Origin: JANXQG01 sp037147235
GTDB taxonomy: Bacteria; Planctomycetota; Planctomycetia; Pirellulales; Thermoguttaceae
Assembly: GCA_037147235.1 (NCBI GenBank)
Contig: JBAWVO010000392.1
Coordinates: 1-5,259 of the forward strand
Length of the DNA stretch: 5,259 bases
Reading direction: 5' to 3'
Numbering within the stretch: position 1 is the first letter of the stretch; each line of letters starts with the position of its first letter. The notes beneath the pieces are model-generated. The model did no database searches and had not been told where the DNA came from. It saw only the letters and a program-made list of their open reading frames with translations. The position numbers and the translations under genes are program-made. Positions 1 to 5,209 of this stretch are shown here, in pieces.

Positions 1-135
1 GCAACATGATCGCAACAAAAGTAACGGCAACAGGTTAGGCGTTTCATCAGGCTAGCCCAGGCCACCCTCGGATACCGTTCGGCCCCGCCGAGGTTCGCCG
101 GCCCCTGCACTCTTGATTATTTTTTTGCCCCTGCT

Positions 136-164
136 ATCGAACTACGGCCAGCGCGTAGTATAAT
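136..164 (+). promoter_or_regulatory. Candidate sigma-70 type promoter upstream of the SHD1 gene
   Basis: A perfect TATAAT lies at 159-164, inside the string GTAGTATAATCGGG. The -35 region is poor: ATCGAA at 136-141 gives a 17-base spacer but matches TTGACA weakly. A transcript would begin near 171, about 13 bases before the GTG at 184 or about 100 bases before the ATG at 274. The perfect -10 in an AT-poor setting is the main support. There is no experimental or comparative evidence. Confidence 0.35.
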
Positions 165-183
165 CGGGAGTGTAGGGTCGGCT

Positions 184-474
184 GTGTGCCGCCCCGGTGC
201 GAAACCGAATTTGAGGAGCAAGCGAAAACGACTGCCCTGGACCATCCACGGCGATGAAGACAATTTGAACGAGATGCGTGTTGCGTCAAGTTTCTGTCTC
301 CCACAAAAACGACCAACCTGGACCGATTCGTCGGGCGAGAAGTTTGAGGCCACTTTTAGTTGGTTGATCGCTGGCACGGTGAAACTCATCAATCACGATG
401 GGACCGTGATCAAGGTGCCGCTCGATAAGCTTTCCGAGGAAGATCAGGATTGGGTCAAGAATAGAAAACGGTGA
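184..474 (+). CDS. Small SHD1 domain protein
   Basis: Small protein of unknown role whose C-terminal half matches the SHD1 (SLA1 homology domain 1) pattern. Residues 43-92 start with a RPTWTDSSGEKFEA strand, then a KLINHDGTVIKVPL strand pair, and end in the signature LDKLSEEDQDWV. In planctomycetes this domain recurs in many secreted or envelope proteins, and its ligand there is not known to me. The start is uncertain. The frame is open from GTG 184 (96 residues), but residues 1-30 are basic and resemble nothing I know. An in-frame ATG at 274 would give 66 residues and still contain the whole domain; neither start has a clear Shine-Dalgarno. No signal peptide or membrane segment is visible. 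The stop TGA (472-474) overlaps a GTG of the next gene's frame, which suggests one transcript and possible translational coupling. The domain call is fairly sure, the function unknown. Confidence 0.7.
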   Translation: MCRPGAKPNLRSKRKRLPWTIHGDEDNLNEMRVASSFCLPQKRPTWTDSSGEKFEATFSWLIAGTVKLINHDGTVIKVPLDKLSEEDQDWVKNRKR

Positions 475-484
475 ACGTGCCGCT

Positions 485-492
485 GGAAAGGA
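485..492 (+). promoter_or_regulatory. Shine-Dalgarno now facing an out-of-frame ATG
   Basis: GGAAAGGA precedes the GYF_2 gene. It lies 9 bases before the ATG at 502, normal spacing, but that ATG is out of frame because of the 23-bp duplication. The in-frame ATG at 525 is 32 bases away. An in-frame ATG at 492 overlaps the last base of the motif and could use only the GGA at 485-487. Confidence 0.5.
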
Positions 493-493
493 T

Positions 494-539
494 GTTCGAT
501 CATGTCAAACGACTGGGTTCGATCATGTCAAACGACTGG
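494..539 (+). repeat. Exact 23-bp tandem duplication over the start codon of the GYF_2 gene
   Basis: Positions 494-516 and 517-539 are identical and directly adjacent. Each unit begins GTTCGATCATG and ends CAAACGACTGG, so each carries an ATG followed by codons for Ser-Asn-Asp-Trp. Because 23 is not a multiple of three, the two ATGs (502 and 525) are in different frames. Only the second continues into the GYF_2 protein. Confidence 0.95.
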
Positions 540-1577
540 TACATCAAGATCAACAACGCGGAGCATGGCCCGCTGTCTTCAGACAAGCTGAAGCAGCTTG
601 CCCAGCAGGGCAAGGTCACGCCGGAGACATTCGTAAAGAAAGGTGCTTCCAGCACATGGTCACAGGCGAGTCACGTTACGGGCTTGTTTCCGATTGCGGC
701 CAGTGCCGGTACGCCGACAACGGCTGTACCATTGCCTAAACTTGGTTCCCCGCCAACCATTTCAACTGCGTGGGCGCGCTCTGCAGAGGCAAAGGACAAC
801 CTTGTACGCAACGTCGCAATTGGCGCAGGTGCGATCACGGTCGTGATTATTGCATTGCTCGTGGTGCCGGGTTTGTTCCGCGACAAGTGGGAATTGAACA
901 ACATCGACCGTGTAGTGGCAAGGCTGAAGGAGGCGGATGCGCTTCAGAAGTCCGATCCATTCGCCTCTTATAAGATTTATGACGCCGTGCTCAAAGAAGC
1001 TAAACAGCACAAGACCACTGACCTCCTCTCGAATAAACTTGCCAGTGCGGAAAAAGCCCGGACTGGCCTATACCCGAAGGTCGAAGACAAGATTCGGGCA
1101 GAGGAAGCAGAGAAGAAAAGGGTGGCCGAAGAAAAATCTAGGCGTGCCAACGAAGAGAAACAACGTATTGCCGAACAAAAGTTGGCCGAACAAAGAGCGG
1201 GGAACCGGAAGAGCGAGCTAAAGGAACAGGCGGCCAAGTATAAGAATGCCTCGCCACAAGCACGTACTGCCCTGAATGCGTTGAAGAGAATCCAAGCCAG
1301 GACGGAGGTTGGTATCACTCGCTCCAACTATTCTCAGGTGCTCGGTGAACAGTACGGCGAAATCAAGATTTTCACGGAATCTCCTGAAGGCCAATCCATG
1401 CCATTGTTTTCGTCGGAAGTATCGGAAGCGATAAAGCACTACAAGAAGGCGAGTAACGATTGGGAATCAAACCTTACGTATAGCCTCCAGATCGAGTGGG
1501 GGGAGGCTTCCAAGGCGATTAAGAAGGCCGAAGACGTTCTTTTGAATCCCGAGAAGTACCTGGAGGCATCGCCATAA
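525..1577 (+). CDS. GYF_2 (DUF4339) domain single-pass membrane protein with coiled coil
   Basis: Protein of 350 residues from ATG 525; role unknown. Residues 5-56 form a GYF_2/DUF4339 domain, visible as WYIKINNAEHGPLSSDKL, then GKVTPETFVKKG and TWSQA. GYF domains are generally peptide-binding adaptors. A Pro/Thr-rich linker follows, then one hydrophobic segment at about 96-117 (VAIGAGAITVVIIALLVVPG) flanked by charges. Residues 185-240 are Glu/Lys/Arg-rich with a coiled-coil look. A helical C-terminal part (244-340) contains ALKRIQARTEVGI and a later HYKKASNDWES, a pattern I associate with recurrent uncharacterised bacterial proteins. I chose 525 because the domain begins there. In-frame alternatives are ATG 492 and GTG 471, which would prepend residues partly made by the 23-bp duplication. 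It lies directly behind the SHD1 gene, probably co-transcribed. It may be a membrane adaptor, but this is inference. Confidence 0.8.
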   Translation: MSNDWYIKINNAEHGPLSSDKLKQLAQQGKVTPETFVKKGASSTWSQASHVTGLFPIAASAGTPTTAVPLPKLGSPPTISTAWARSAEAKDNLVRNVAIGAGAITVVIIALLVVPGLFRDKWELNNIDRVVARLKEADALQKSDPFASYKIYDAVLKEAKQHKTTDLLSNKLASAEKARTGLYPKVEDKIRAEEAEKKRVAEEKSRRANEEKQRIAEQKLAEQRAGNRKSELKEQAAKYKNASPQARTALNALKRIQARTEVGITRSNYSQVLGEQYGEIKIFTESPEGQSMPLFSSEVSEAIKHYKKASNDWESNLTYSLQIEWGEASKAIKKAEDVLLNPEKYLEASP

Positions 1578-1790
1578 TGGGGCCCGACGTGACGGCACGG
1601 GCGACCTGATATCATCTCGACCGCGTCATGGCAGGCGGGGAATTGTGTAAACCGGGTTTGTGGGTTTGTTTATTCGGCCTCGGCGGGCTTTTGACGCGAT
1701 CCGTAGCGGACCACTGTGGATTAGGCTAGGGCGAGGCAAAGCTGGGATTGGCGTGCTGGGGTGATCGGGCGGGATTTGTTTACGAGGCGA
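1578..1790. other. Non-coding gap after the GYF_2 gene
   Basis: No credible gene is seen on either strand. The only local structure is an exact 8-bp tandem GGGTTTGT at 1654-1661 and 1662-1669. I found no convincing intrinsic terminator: the GC-rich stretch before the TTTT at about 1690 does not form a good stem. Confidence 0.5.
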
Positions 1791-2037
1791 GGCGAATTGT
1801 TGGCCCTTCGTGCCGAATTTCGGGCCGAAGGCCCAGCCTATCATCCAGCGAAGGGCGCAGCCCTGGATTAACCATCGATCACGCGAATTTCGGGCCGAAG
1901 GCCCAACCGGTCATCGTATTGAAGGCCCAGGGTGAGGCGAATTGTTGTCCCTTCGGGCCGAAAGACAACTGGGGGGAGCTGTCATCCAGGGCTGCGCCCT
2001 TCGCTGGGAGAATTGCTGGCCCTTCGGGCCGAATGCC
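1791..2037. repeat. Cluster of palindromic intergenic repeats in both orientations (REP/BIME-like or MITE remnant)
   Basis: Several short hairpin units recur here. Unit A is an exact 22-bp direct repeat at 1814-1835 and 1884-1905, 70 bases apart, each holding the hairpin GGGCC-GAA-GGCCC. Unit B is a 25-bp unit starting GAATTG and ending near CCTTCGGGCCGAA, at 1794-1818, 1939-1963 and 2010-2034 with few differences; the last copy has the hairpin GGCCC-TTC-GGGCC. Unit C at 1845-1866 (hairpin AGGGC-GCA-GCCCT) is an exact 22-bp inverted match to 1986-2007. Taken together, 1816-1868 and 1984-2034 form one imperfect inverted repeat of about 50 bases around a central copy. Long open frames crossing this stretch are by-products of its composition. 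It separates the SHD1/GYF_2 unit from the lipid A operon and might act on transcript ends, which is inference. Confidence 0.8.
1845..2007. repeat. Exact 22-bp inverted repeat pair within the cluster
   Basis: Positions 1845-1866 begin CCAGCGAAGGGC and end GCAGCCCTGG. Positions 1986-2007 are the exact reverse complement, beginning CCAGGGCTGC. The similarity extends outward with a few mismatches to about 1816 on the left and 2034 on the right, so the same composite unit sits in opposite orientations about 120 bases apart. Confidence 0.85.
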
Positions 2038-2144
2038 CGCTCTGCTGGAGCAGATCACCAAATGGGGCGAAACAGATTTTCCCTTTTCACCACTCTCCGA
2101 TTTATCGCGGGGATCGGAAAATTTTCAAAATCTTCCAACTGCTC

Positions 2145-2173
2145 TTTACGGAAATCGAACAAGTGGGCAGAAT
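2145..2173 (+). promoter_or_regulatory. Weak candidate promoter of the OmpH-lpxC-lpxA operon
   Basis: TTTACG at 2145-2150 and CAGAAT at 2168-2173 are separated by 17 bases and each match the sigma-70 consensus at four of six positions. A transcript would have a leader of about 110 bases. Nearby, an AT-rich 10-bp palindrome GAAAATTTTC at 2117-2126 could be a binding site or an upstream element. Support is statistical only, and other start sites in 2038-2289 are possible. Confidence 0.2.
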
Positions 2174-2275
2174 ACGCACCTCCCTTGAAGCCGTTTTTGT
2201 TTACCAAGCGGGTCGAGCGGGCCGTGCGCTGGGAGGGGAGAAACGCACTGGTCAAGGAAGACCCACCGCCACAGC

Positions 2276-2281
2276 AAGGAG
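2276..2281 (+). promoter_or_regulatory. Shine-Dalgarno fixing the GTG start of the OmpH-like gene
   Basis: AAGGAG lies 8 bases before the GTG at 2290, an ideal spacing. It decides that the protein starts with the signal peptide at 2290 and not further upstream, although the frame stays open back into the repeat cluster. Confidence 0.8.
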
Positions 2282-2289
2282 CGCTGAAC

Positions 2290-2967
2290 GTGAAGAGACT
2301 TCTTTTGTCGTCGGCCATCGCGGCCGCAATCTGTTTTGCCTGGACTTGCTTAACAAGCAACCAGGCCTCGGCTCAGGCCCCCGCGGCCTCCGCCGTCCAA
2401 GGCCCGGGCAGCATTGCCCTGGTCGATGTGAACTACATCTTCAAGAGGCACATCCGCTTGAAGGCCCAGTTGAAGGAGCTACAGGCTGATGCGGAAAAGG
2501 TCCAAAAGGACTTCGAGCAGCAGCTTCAGCGGCTGCAAGAGCAGAGCCAGCAATTGGGCTCGCTTAAGCCCGGTACGCCTGACTATCAGCGATTGGAGGA
2601 GTCGTTGGTGAGCCAGAAGGCGATCATTCAGGGACAGGTCGCCCTGAAACGCAAGGATTTCGTGCAGAAGGAGGCCCATCTTTATTTCAATGCCTATCGT
2701 GAGATCGGCGACGAGGTGACTTTCTACTGCCAGCAACGGGGTATTGCCCTCGTGATGAACTTCAACGGCGACAATATCAACGAAGCAAATCCAGACGATA
2801 TTGCCCGTGGTATTAGCAACAAGGTGGTCTTCTACAACAAGAACCTGGATATTACGCCGTACGTCCTGCCGCGGTTTGCCGGTGGTTCGCAGCAGCCTTC
2901 GGCGGGCACAAACAACGGTGCCGCCGACAACAGGAACCTGATGGGTCCCGCGGGCGGACAGCGATAG
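2290..2967 (+). CDS. OmpH/Skp family periplasmic chaperone
   Basis: Protein of 225 residues, secreted to the periplasm. Skp/OmpH proteins are trimeric holdases that keep outer membrane proteins soluble on the way to the BAM complex. A Sec signal peptide is clear: basic Lys-Arg at 2-3, a hydrophobic core to about residue 20, and ASA-QA as the likely cleavage site after residue 28. The mature protein follows the family plan: a first strand SIALVDVNYIFKRH (41-54), a long Gln/Glu/Lys-rich helical arm (55-135) that would form the tentacle, and closing body strands GIALVMNFN (151-159) and NKVVFYNKNLDITPYVLP. A Gly/Asn/Gln-rich tail of about 28 residues ends it. The GTG start is set by AAGGAG 8 bases upstream; the longer open frame upstream is repeat DNA. 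lpxC follows after a short gap, a placement known from skp-lpx clusters in other Gram-negative bacteria. Confidence 0.88.
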   Translation: MKRLLLSSAIAAAICFAWTCLTSNQASAQAPAASAVQGPGSIALVDVNYIFKRHIRLKAQLKELQADAEKVQKDFEQQLQRLQEQSQQLGSLKPGTPDYQRLEESLVSQKAIIQGQVALKRKDFVQKEAHLYFNAYREIGDEVTFYCQQRGIALVMNFNGDNINEANPDDIARGISNKVVFYNKNLDITPYVLPRFAGGSQQPSAGTNNGAADNRNLMGPAGGQR

Positions 2968-2986
2968 ACTCACTGCGGGTCCGAGT

Positions 2987-3002
2987 CAGGCAAGGATGCC
3001 TG
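2987..3002 (+). promoter_or_regulatory. Hairpin between the OmpH-like gene and lpxC
   Basis: CAGGCA (2987-2992) and TGCCTG (2997-3002) form a perfect 6-bp stem with an AGGA loop. No T-run follows directly (the nearest is about 3025-3030), so it does not look like a normal intrinsic terminator. It could affect mRNA processing or the initiation of lpxC, whose start has no good Shine-Dalgarno. Confidence 0.35.
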
Positions 3003-3033
3003 GTCACAACCTCTTAGTTTGCACCTTTTTGTC

Positions 3034-3918
3034 ATGGATGACTGGCAGGGGATGGAAGCAATACGTAACCAGCGCACGTTACTCGCTAACGCGGCGATCG
3101 AAGGGGTTGGCTACTGGAGCGGACGCGATATCCGCGTCGAGTTCCGCCCGTCCGATCCTCGGGCGGGGATCGTGTTCGTGCGGTCCGACCTGCCGGGGTG
3201 CCCTCGCATTCCGGCCGTGGTAGCCAACCGCGTCGAGATGCCGCGGCGGACGGTACTTCGTTCCGGCGAGGCATCGGTCGAGATGGTCGAGCACGTCATG
3301 GCGGCCCTGGCCGGTATGCATGTCGATAACTGCGAGGTCTGGGTTGATCAGCCGGAAATGCCCGGCTGTGACGGTTCGGCGCAACCCTTCGTAGTGGCGA
3401 TCCAGCAAGCAGGCATCGTCGAGCAGGATGCCCCGCGCGAGCTTCTCGTGGTGCGGCAGGTCGTGCGGTTGGGCAACGAAGAATGCTGGATCGAGGCTCG
3501 GCCGGCGGCCGGCGGCAAGACCGTCATTCAGTATGAATTGGACTACGGTAGCGGCAATTCCATCGGCCGGCAGTCCTTGGAGATGACGCTTTCTCCACGC
3601 TATTTTGATCTGAGTCTGGCCTCCAGCCGCACGTTCATGTTGCAGCACGAAGCCGCCGCCTTGCGAGAGCAGGGGTTGGGGCAAAGAACTACGTTCAACG
3701 ATCTCCTGGTGTTTGACGCGGACGGCCCGATCGGTAACTCGCTGCGGTTTCCCGACGAGTGTGTCCGTCACAAGATTCTCGATATGGTTGGCGACTTCGC
3801 CTTGGCCAATTGCGATCTGGCCGGGCATTTTGCAGCCTACCGTAGTGGACACCGACTCAACGCCGAGTTGGTGCGAGCGATGCTTGAAAATTCCAGCGCC
3901 TTGAAACGGTGCGCATAA
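3034..3918 (+). CDS. lpxC: LpxC, UDP-3-O-acyl-N-acetylglucosamine deacetylase
   Basis: Zinc-dependent cytoplasmic deacetylase that removes the N-acetyl group from UDP-3-O-acyl-GlcNAc, the committed step of lipid A synthesis. Protein of 294 residues from ATG 3034, close to the 305 of E. coli LpxC. Family landmarks in order: NQRTL near the N terminus, EMVEHVMAALAGM with the Glu-His pair at 86-87 (E. coli E78/H79), CDGSAQPF at 112-119, SRTFMLQHE at 198-206, HKILDMVGD with zinc ligands His246 and Asp250 (E. coli H238/D242), and RSGH with catalytic His273 (E. coli H265). All catalytic residues are present. The start is ambiguous: TTG 3019 and ATG 3052 (MEAIRNQRTL) are in frame, and none has a well-spaced Shine-Dalgarno, though 3052 fits the usual family N terminus. 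There is no fusion to FabZ. The upstream gap is 66 bases; lpxA starts 23 bases downstream. Confidence 0.95.
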   Translation: MDDWQGMEAIRNQRTLLANAAIEGVGYWSGRDIRVEFRPSDPRAGIVFVRSDLPGCPRIPAVVANRVEMPRRTVLRSGEASVEMVEHVMAALAGMHVDNCEVWVDQPEMPGCDGSAQPFVVAIQQAGIVEQDAPRELLVVRQVVRLGNEECWIEARPAAGGKTVIQYELDYGSGNSIGRQSLEMTLSPRYFDLSLASSRTFMLQHEAAALREQGLGQRTTFNDLLVFDADGPIGNSLRFPDECVRHKILDMVGDFALANCDLAGHFAAYRSGHRLNAELVRAMLENSSALKRCA

Positions 3919-3927
3919 AAACAGAAT

Positions 3928-3933
3928 AAGGAG
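3928..3933 (+). promoter_or_regulatory. Shine-Dalgarno of lpxA
   Basis: AAGGAG lies 8 bases before the ATG at 3942, in the 23-base gap after the lpxC stop. The gap leaves no room for a separate promoter, so lpxA is expected to be read on the lpxC transcript. Confidence 0.85.
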
Positions 3934-3941
3934 CTGCGGCG

Positions 3942-4748
3942 ATGGCGACCCGCATTGCCGATAATGTATCGATCGACCCCCGTGCAGAAATCGACGATGA
4001 CGTCGAAATCGGCCCCTTCTGTAATATTGGGCCGAAGGTACGCATCGGCCGGGAGTCGAAGCTGGAGGGTAATGTTACCCTGATGGGCGACGTTACCATC
4101 GGCCAGCGCAATCATATCTACCCCGGCGCGGTCATTGGCGGTGAGCCACAGGATATCAGCTACCGCGGATCGAGTACCCGCGTGGTCATCGGCGACGACA
4201 ACATCATCCGCGAATGCGTGACGATCAATCGCGCGTCGGAAAAAGAAGAAGGAGTGACCCGACTAGGGAACCACAACTTCCTCATGGGTTGCAGCCATGT
4301 GGCCCACGACTGCCAATTGGGCGATCACATCGTGATTGCCAACGGCACGCTCTTGGGCGGACACGTCCATATTCACGACCATGCCTGGCTTTCCGGGATT
4401 GTCGGCGTACACCATTTTTCCACGATCGGCAACTACGCATTCGTGGCCGGCATGAGTGCCGTGCGGCACGACGTCCCCCCCTACATGCTCGTGGAAGGCT
4501 ATCCGGCCAAGCCCCGTTGCATCAATACGGTGGGTCTGAAGCGAAATAACTTCCCCGAGCACGTCATCCAGTCGTTGTCCGAGGCCCATCGCTTGCTCTA
4601 TCGCGCAAAAGTCGGCTTGGATAACGCCTGGGAGATCCTTCGCAACAACGGCCAACTGGTCCCACAGGTGAATCACTTGCTGAGTTTCGTGCAAGGTCAG
4701 CACGAAGGAATGCACGGTCGCGGACGAGAACGCCGACGGGCAGCGTGA
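3942..4748 (+). CDS. lpxA: LpxA, acyl-ACP:UDP-N-acetylglucosamine O-acyltransferase
   Basis: Cytoplasmic homotrimeric acyltransferase that moves a 3-hydroxyacyl chain from acyl carrier protein to the 3-OH of UDP-GlcNAc, the first step of lipid A synthesis. Protein of 268 residues (E. coli 262). Residues 1-190 are left-handed beta-helix hexapeptide repeats such as VEIGPF, VRIGRE and VTIGQR. The catalytic His122 lies in SHVAHDC (E. coli H125), with His119 and His141 matching H122 and H144. The stretch VPPYMLVEGYPAK and NTVGLKRNNF marks the start of the helical C-terminal domain, seen in LpxA but not in LpxD. Gly170 aligns with E. coli Gly173 of the acyl-chain ruler, which would permit a long chain; this is inference from a hand alignment. 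Residue 158 is His where E. coli has Gln161. A basic tail (GRGRERRRAA) ends the protein. The start is fixed by AAGGAG 8 bases upstream. Confidence 0.95.
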   Translation: MATRIADNVSIDPRAEIDDDVEIGPFCNIGPKVRIGRESKLEGNVTLMGDVTIGQRNHIYPGAVIGGEPQDISYRGSSTRVVIGDDNIIRECVTINRASEKEEGVTRLGNHNFLMGCSHVAHDCQLGDHIVIANGTLLGGHVHIHDHAWLSGIVGVHHFSTIGNYAFVAGMSAVRHDVPPYMLVEGYPAKPRCINTVGLKRNNFPEHVIQSLSEAHRLLYRAKVGLDNAWEILRNNGQLVPQVNHLLSFVQGQHEGMHGRGRERRRAA

Positions 4749-4786
4749 GGGGGGAAGGGGAGGCGGGGAGCAGGGAGCAGGGAGTA
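4749..4786 (+). repeat. G-rich tract with GGGAG(C/T)A heptamers, possible G-quadruplex
   Basis: Directly after the lpxA stop the + strand has G-runs of 6, 4, 4, 3 and 3 bases with short spacers (4749-4782), which fits the usual G-quadruplex pattern. The right part is made of 7-bp units: GGGAGCA at 4766-4772 and 4773-4779, then GGGAGTA at 4780-4786. Its final GGGAG also serves as ribosome binding site of the next gene. Confidence 0.6.
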
Positions 4787-4807
4787 AGACGTGGCAGAAA
4801 AGCTGTT
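4773..4807 (+). repeat. Left copy of the 35-bp direct repeat bounding the four-helix-bundle gene
   Basis: Identical over 35 bases to 5175-5209, with a period of 402 bases. It starts with two heptamers (GGGAGCA, GGGAGTA) and runs through the spacer and the first codons of the gene (Met-Ala-Glu-Lys-Leu). It thus contains both ribosome binding site and start codon. The copies diverge at 4808/5210 and one base before the start. Confidence 0.95.
4780..4784 (+). promoter_or_regulatory. Ribosome binding site of the four-helix-bundle gene, within the repeat
   Basis: GGGAG lies 6 bases before the GTG at 4791. It is the last G-run of the heptamer tract, so copy number changes in the tract would move or duplicate the site. 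Confidence 0.6.
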
Positions 4808-5189
4808 TCGGTTTGAAGGACTGGAGGTTTGGCAGAAAGCGGCGACATTCAGCATGGATTTGTTTGACCTCGCGGAGCGATTGGAGCAACGCAAGTGTTT
4901 TCGATTTGCCGAGCAACTTCGTGCCGCCACGCTCAGTATTACGAATAACATTGCAGAAGGGTCGGGCAGTCAGTCCAATGCCGATTTTGCGAACTTCCTG
5001 AACTTCGCGCGCCGTTCCGTCTTCGAGACCGCAAATATATTGATGATGCTTTCCCGAAAAGGCTACTTCTCGCCGACCGGCATGAACGAGTTGCTTACCC
5101 AACTTGAAGAAGAGAGCCGCATGCTTCTCGCCTTCATGCGTACCCTTCGATCTTGTGGCAAAGAGCGAGGAACGGGGAGCAGGGAGTAA
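4791..5189 (+). CDS. Four-helix-bundle protein, S23 / 23S rRNA intervening-sequence family
   Basis: Protein of 132 residues of the four-helix-bundle family first described as the ORF inside 23S rRNA intervening sequences (S23) and related in fold to the Avd accessory protein of diversity-generating retroelements. The biochemical role of stand-alone members is unknown. Visible signatures: FEGLEVWQKA (8-17), the core LSITNNIAEGSG (48-59), FANFLNFARRSVFETANIL (66-84) and a last helix LEEESRMLLAFMRTL (105-119). Length is normal for the family and all four helices seem present, so the gene looks intact. GTG 4791 is chosen for the GGGAG 6 bases upstream and the short N terminus before the conserved motif. 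The last residues (GTGSRE) and the TAA stop are encoded by the right-hand repeat. There is no rRNA around it. The flanking direct repeats point to a cassette unrelated to the lipid A operon. Confidence 0.88.
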   Translation: MAEKLFRFEGLEVWQKAATFSMDLFDLAERLEQRKCFRFAEQLRAATLSITNNIAEGSGSQSNADFANFLNFARRSVFETANILMMLSRKGYFSPTGMNELLTQLEEESRMLLAFMRTLRSCGKERGTGSRE

Positions 5190-5209
5190 GACGTGGCAGA
5201 AAAGCTGTT
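5175..5209 (+). repeat. Right copy of the 35-bp direct repeat
   Basis: Exact copy of 4773-4807. Its left end supplies the last codons and stop of the four-helix-bundle gene; its right end repeats the ribosome binding site, GTG and first five codons of that gene. This copy has two heptamers where the left side has three. Confidence 0.95.

Noticed and set aside
2..55. Possible 3' end of an upstream + strand gene (open from the window edge to TAG at 53-55)
   Set aside because: Only 17 codons with no recognisable sequence; cannot be told from chance.
83..127. Terminator-like GC-rich stretch followed by TTATTTTTTT
   Set aside because: Only a 4-bp CGGC/GCCG stem with a large loop, and the T-run starts some 15 bases after it. 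Not a convincing intrinsic terminator.
1791..2037. CRISPR array
   Set aside because: Repeats are palindromic, unevenly spaced and in both orientations, with no uniform spacers and no cas genes.
1748..2188. Open + strand frame of 146 codons across the repeat cluster
   Set aside because: It is made mostly of the hairpin repeats read through, shows no domain, has no ribosome binding site and overlaps other equally long frames. Compositional by-product.
1942..2289. Upstream extension of the OmpH-like protein
   Set aside because: The frame is open to 1942, but it covers repeat DNA, and the signal peptide and AAGGAG place the start at 2290.
3079..3852. 257-codon minus-strand frame opposite lpxC
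   Set aside because: Shadow of lpxC in high-GC coding DNA; the + strand product has all catalytic motifs.
4263..5102. 279-codon minus-strand frame opposite lpxA and the four-helix-bundle gene
   Set aside because: Antisense shadow of two well-recognised + strand genes; no family resemblance.
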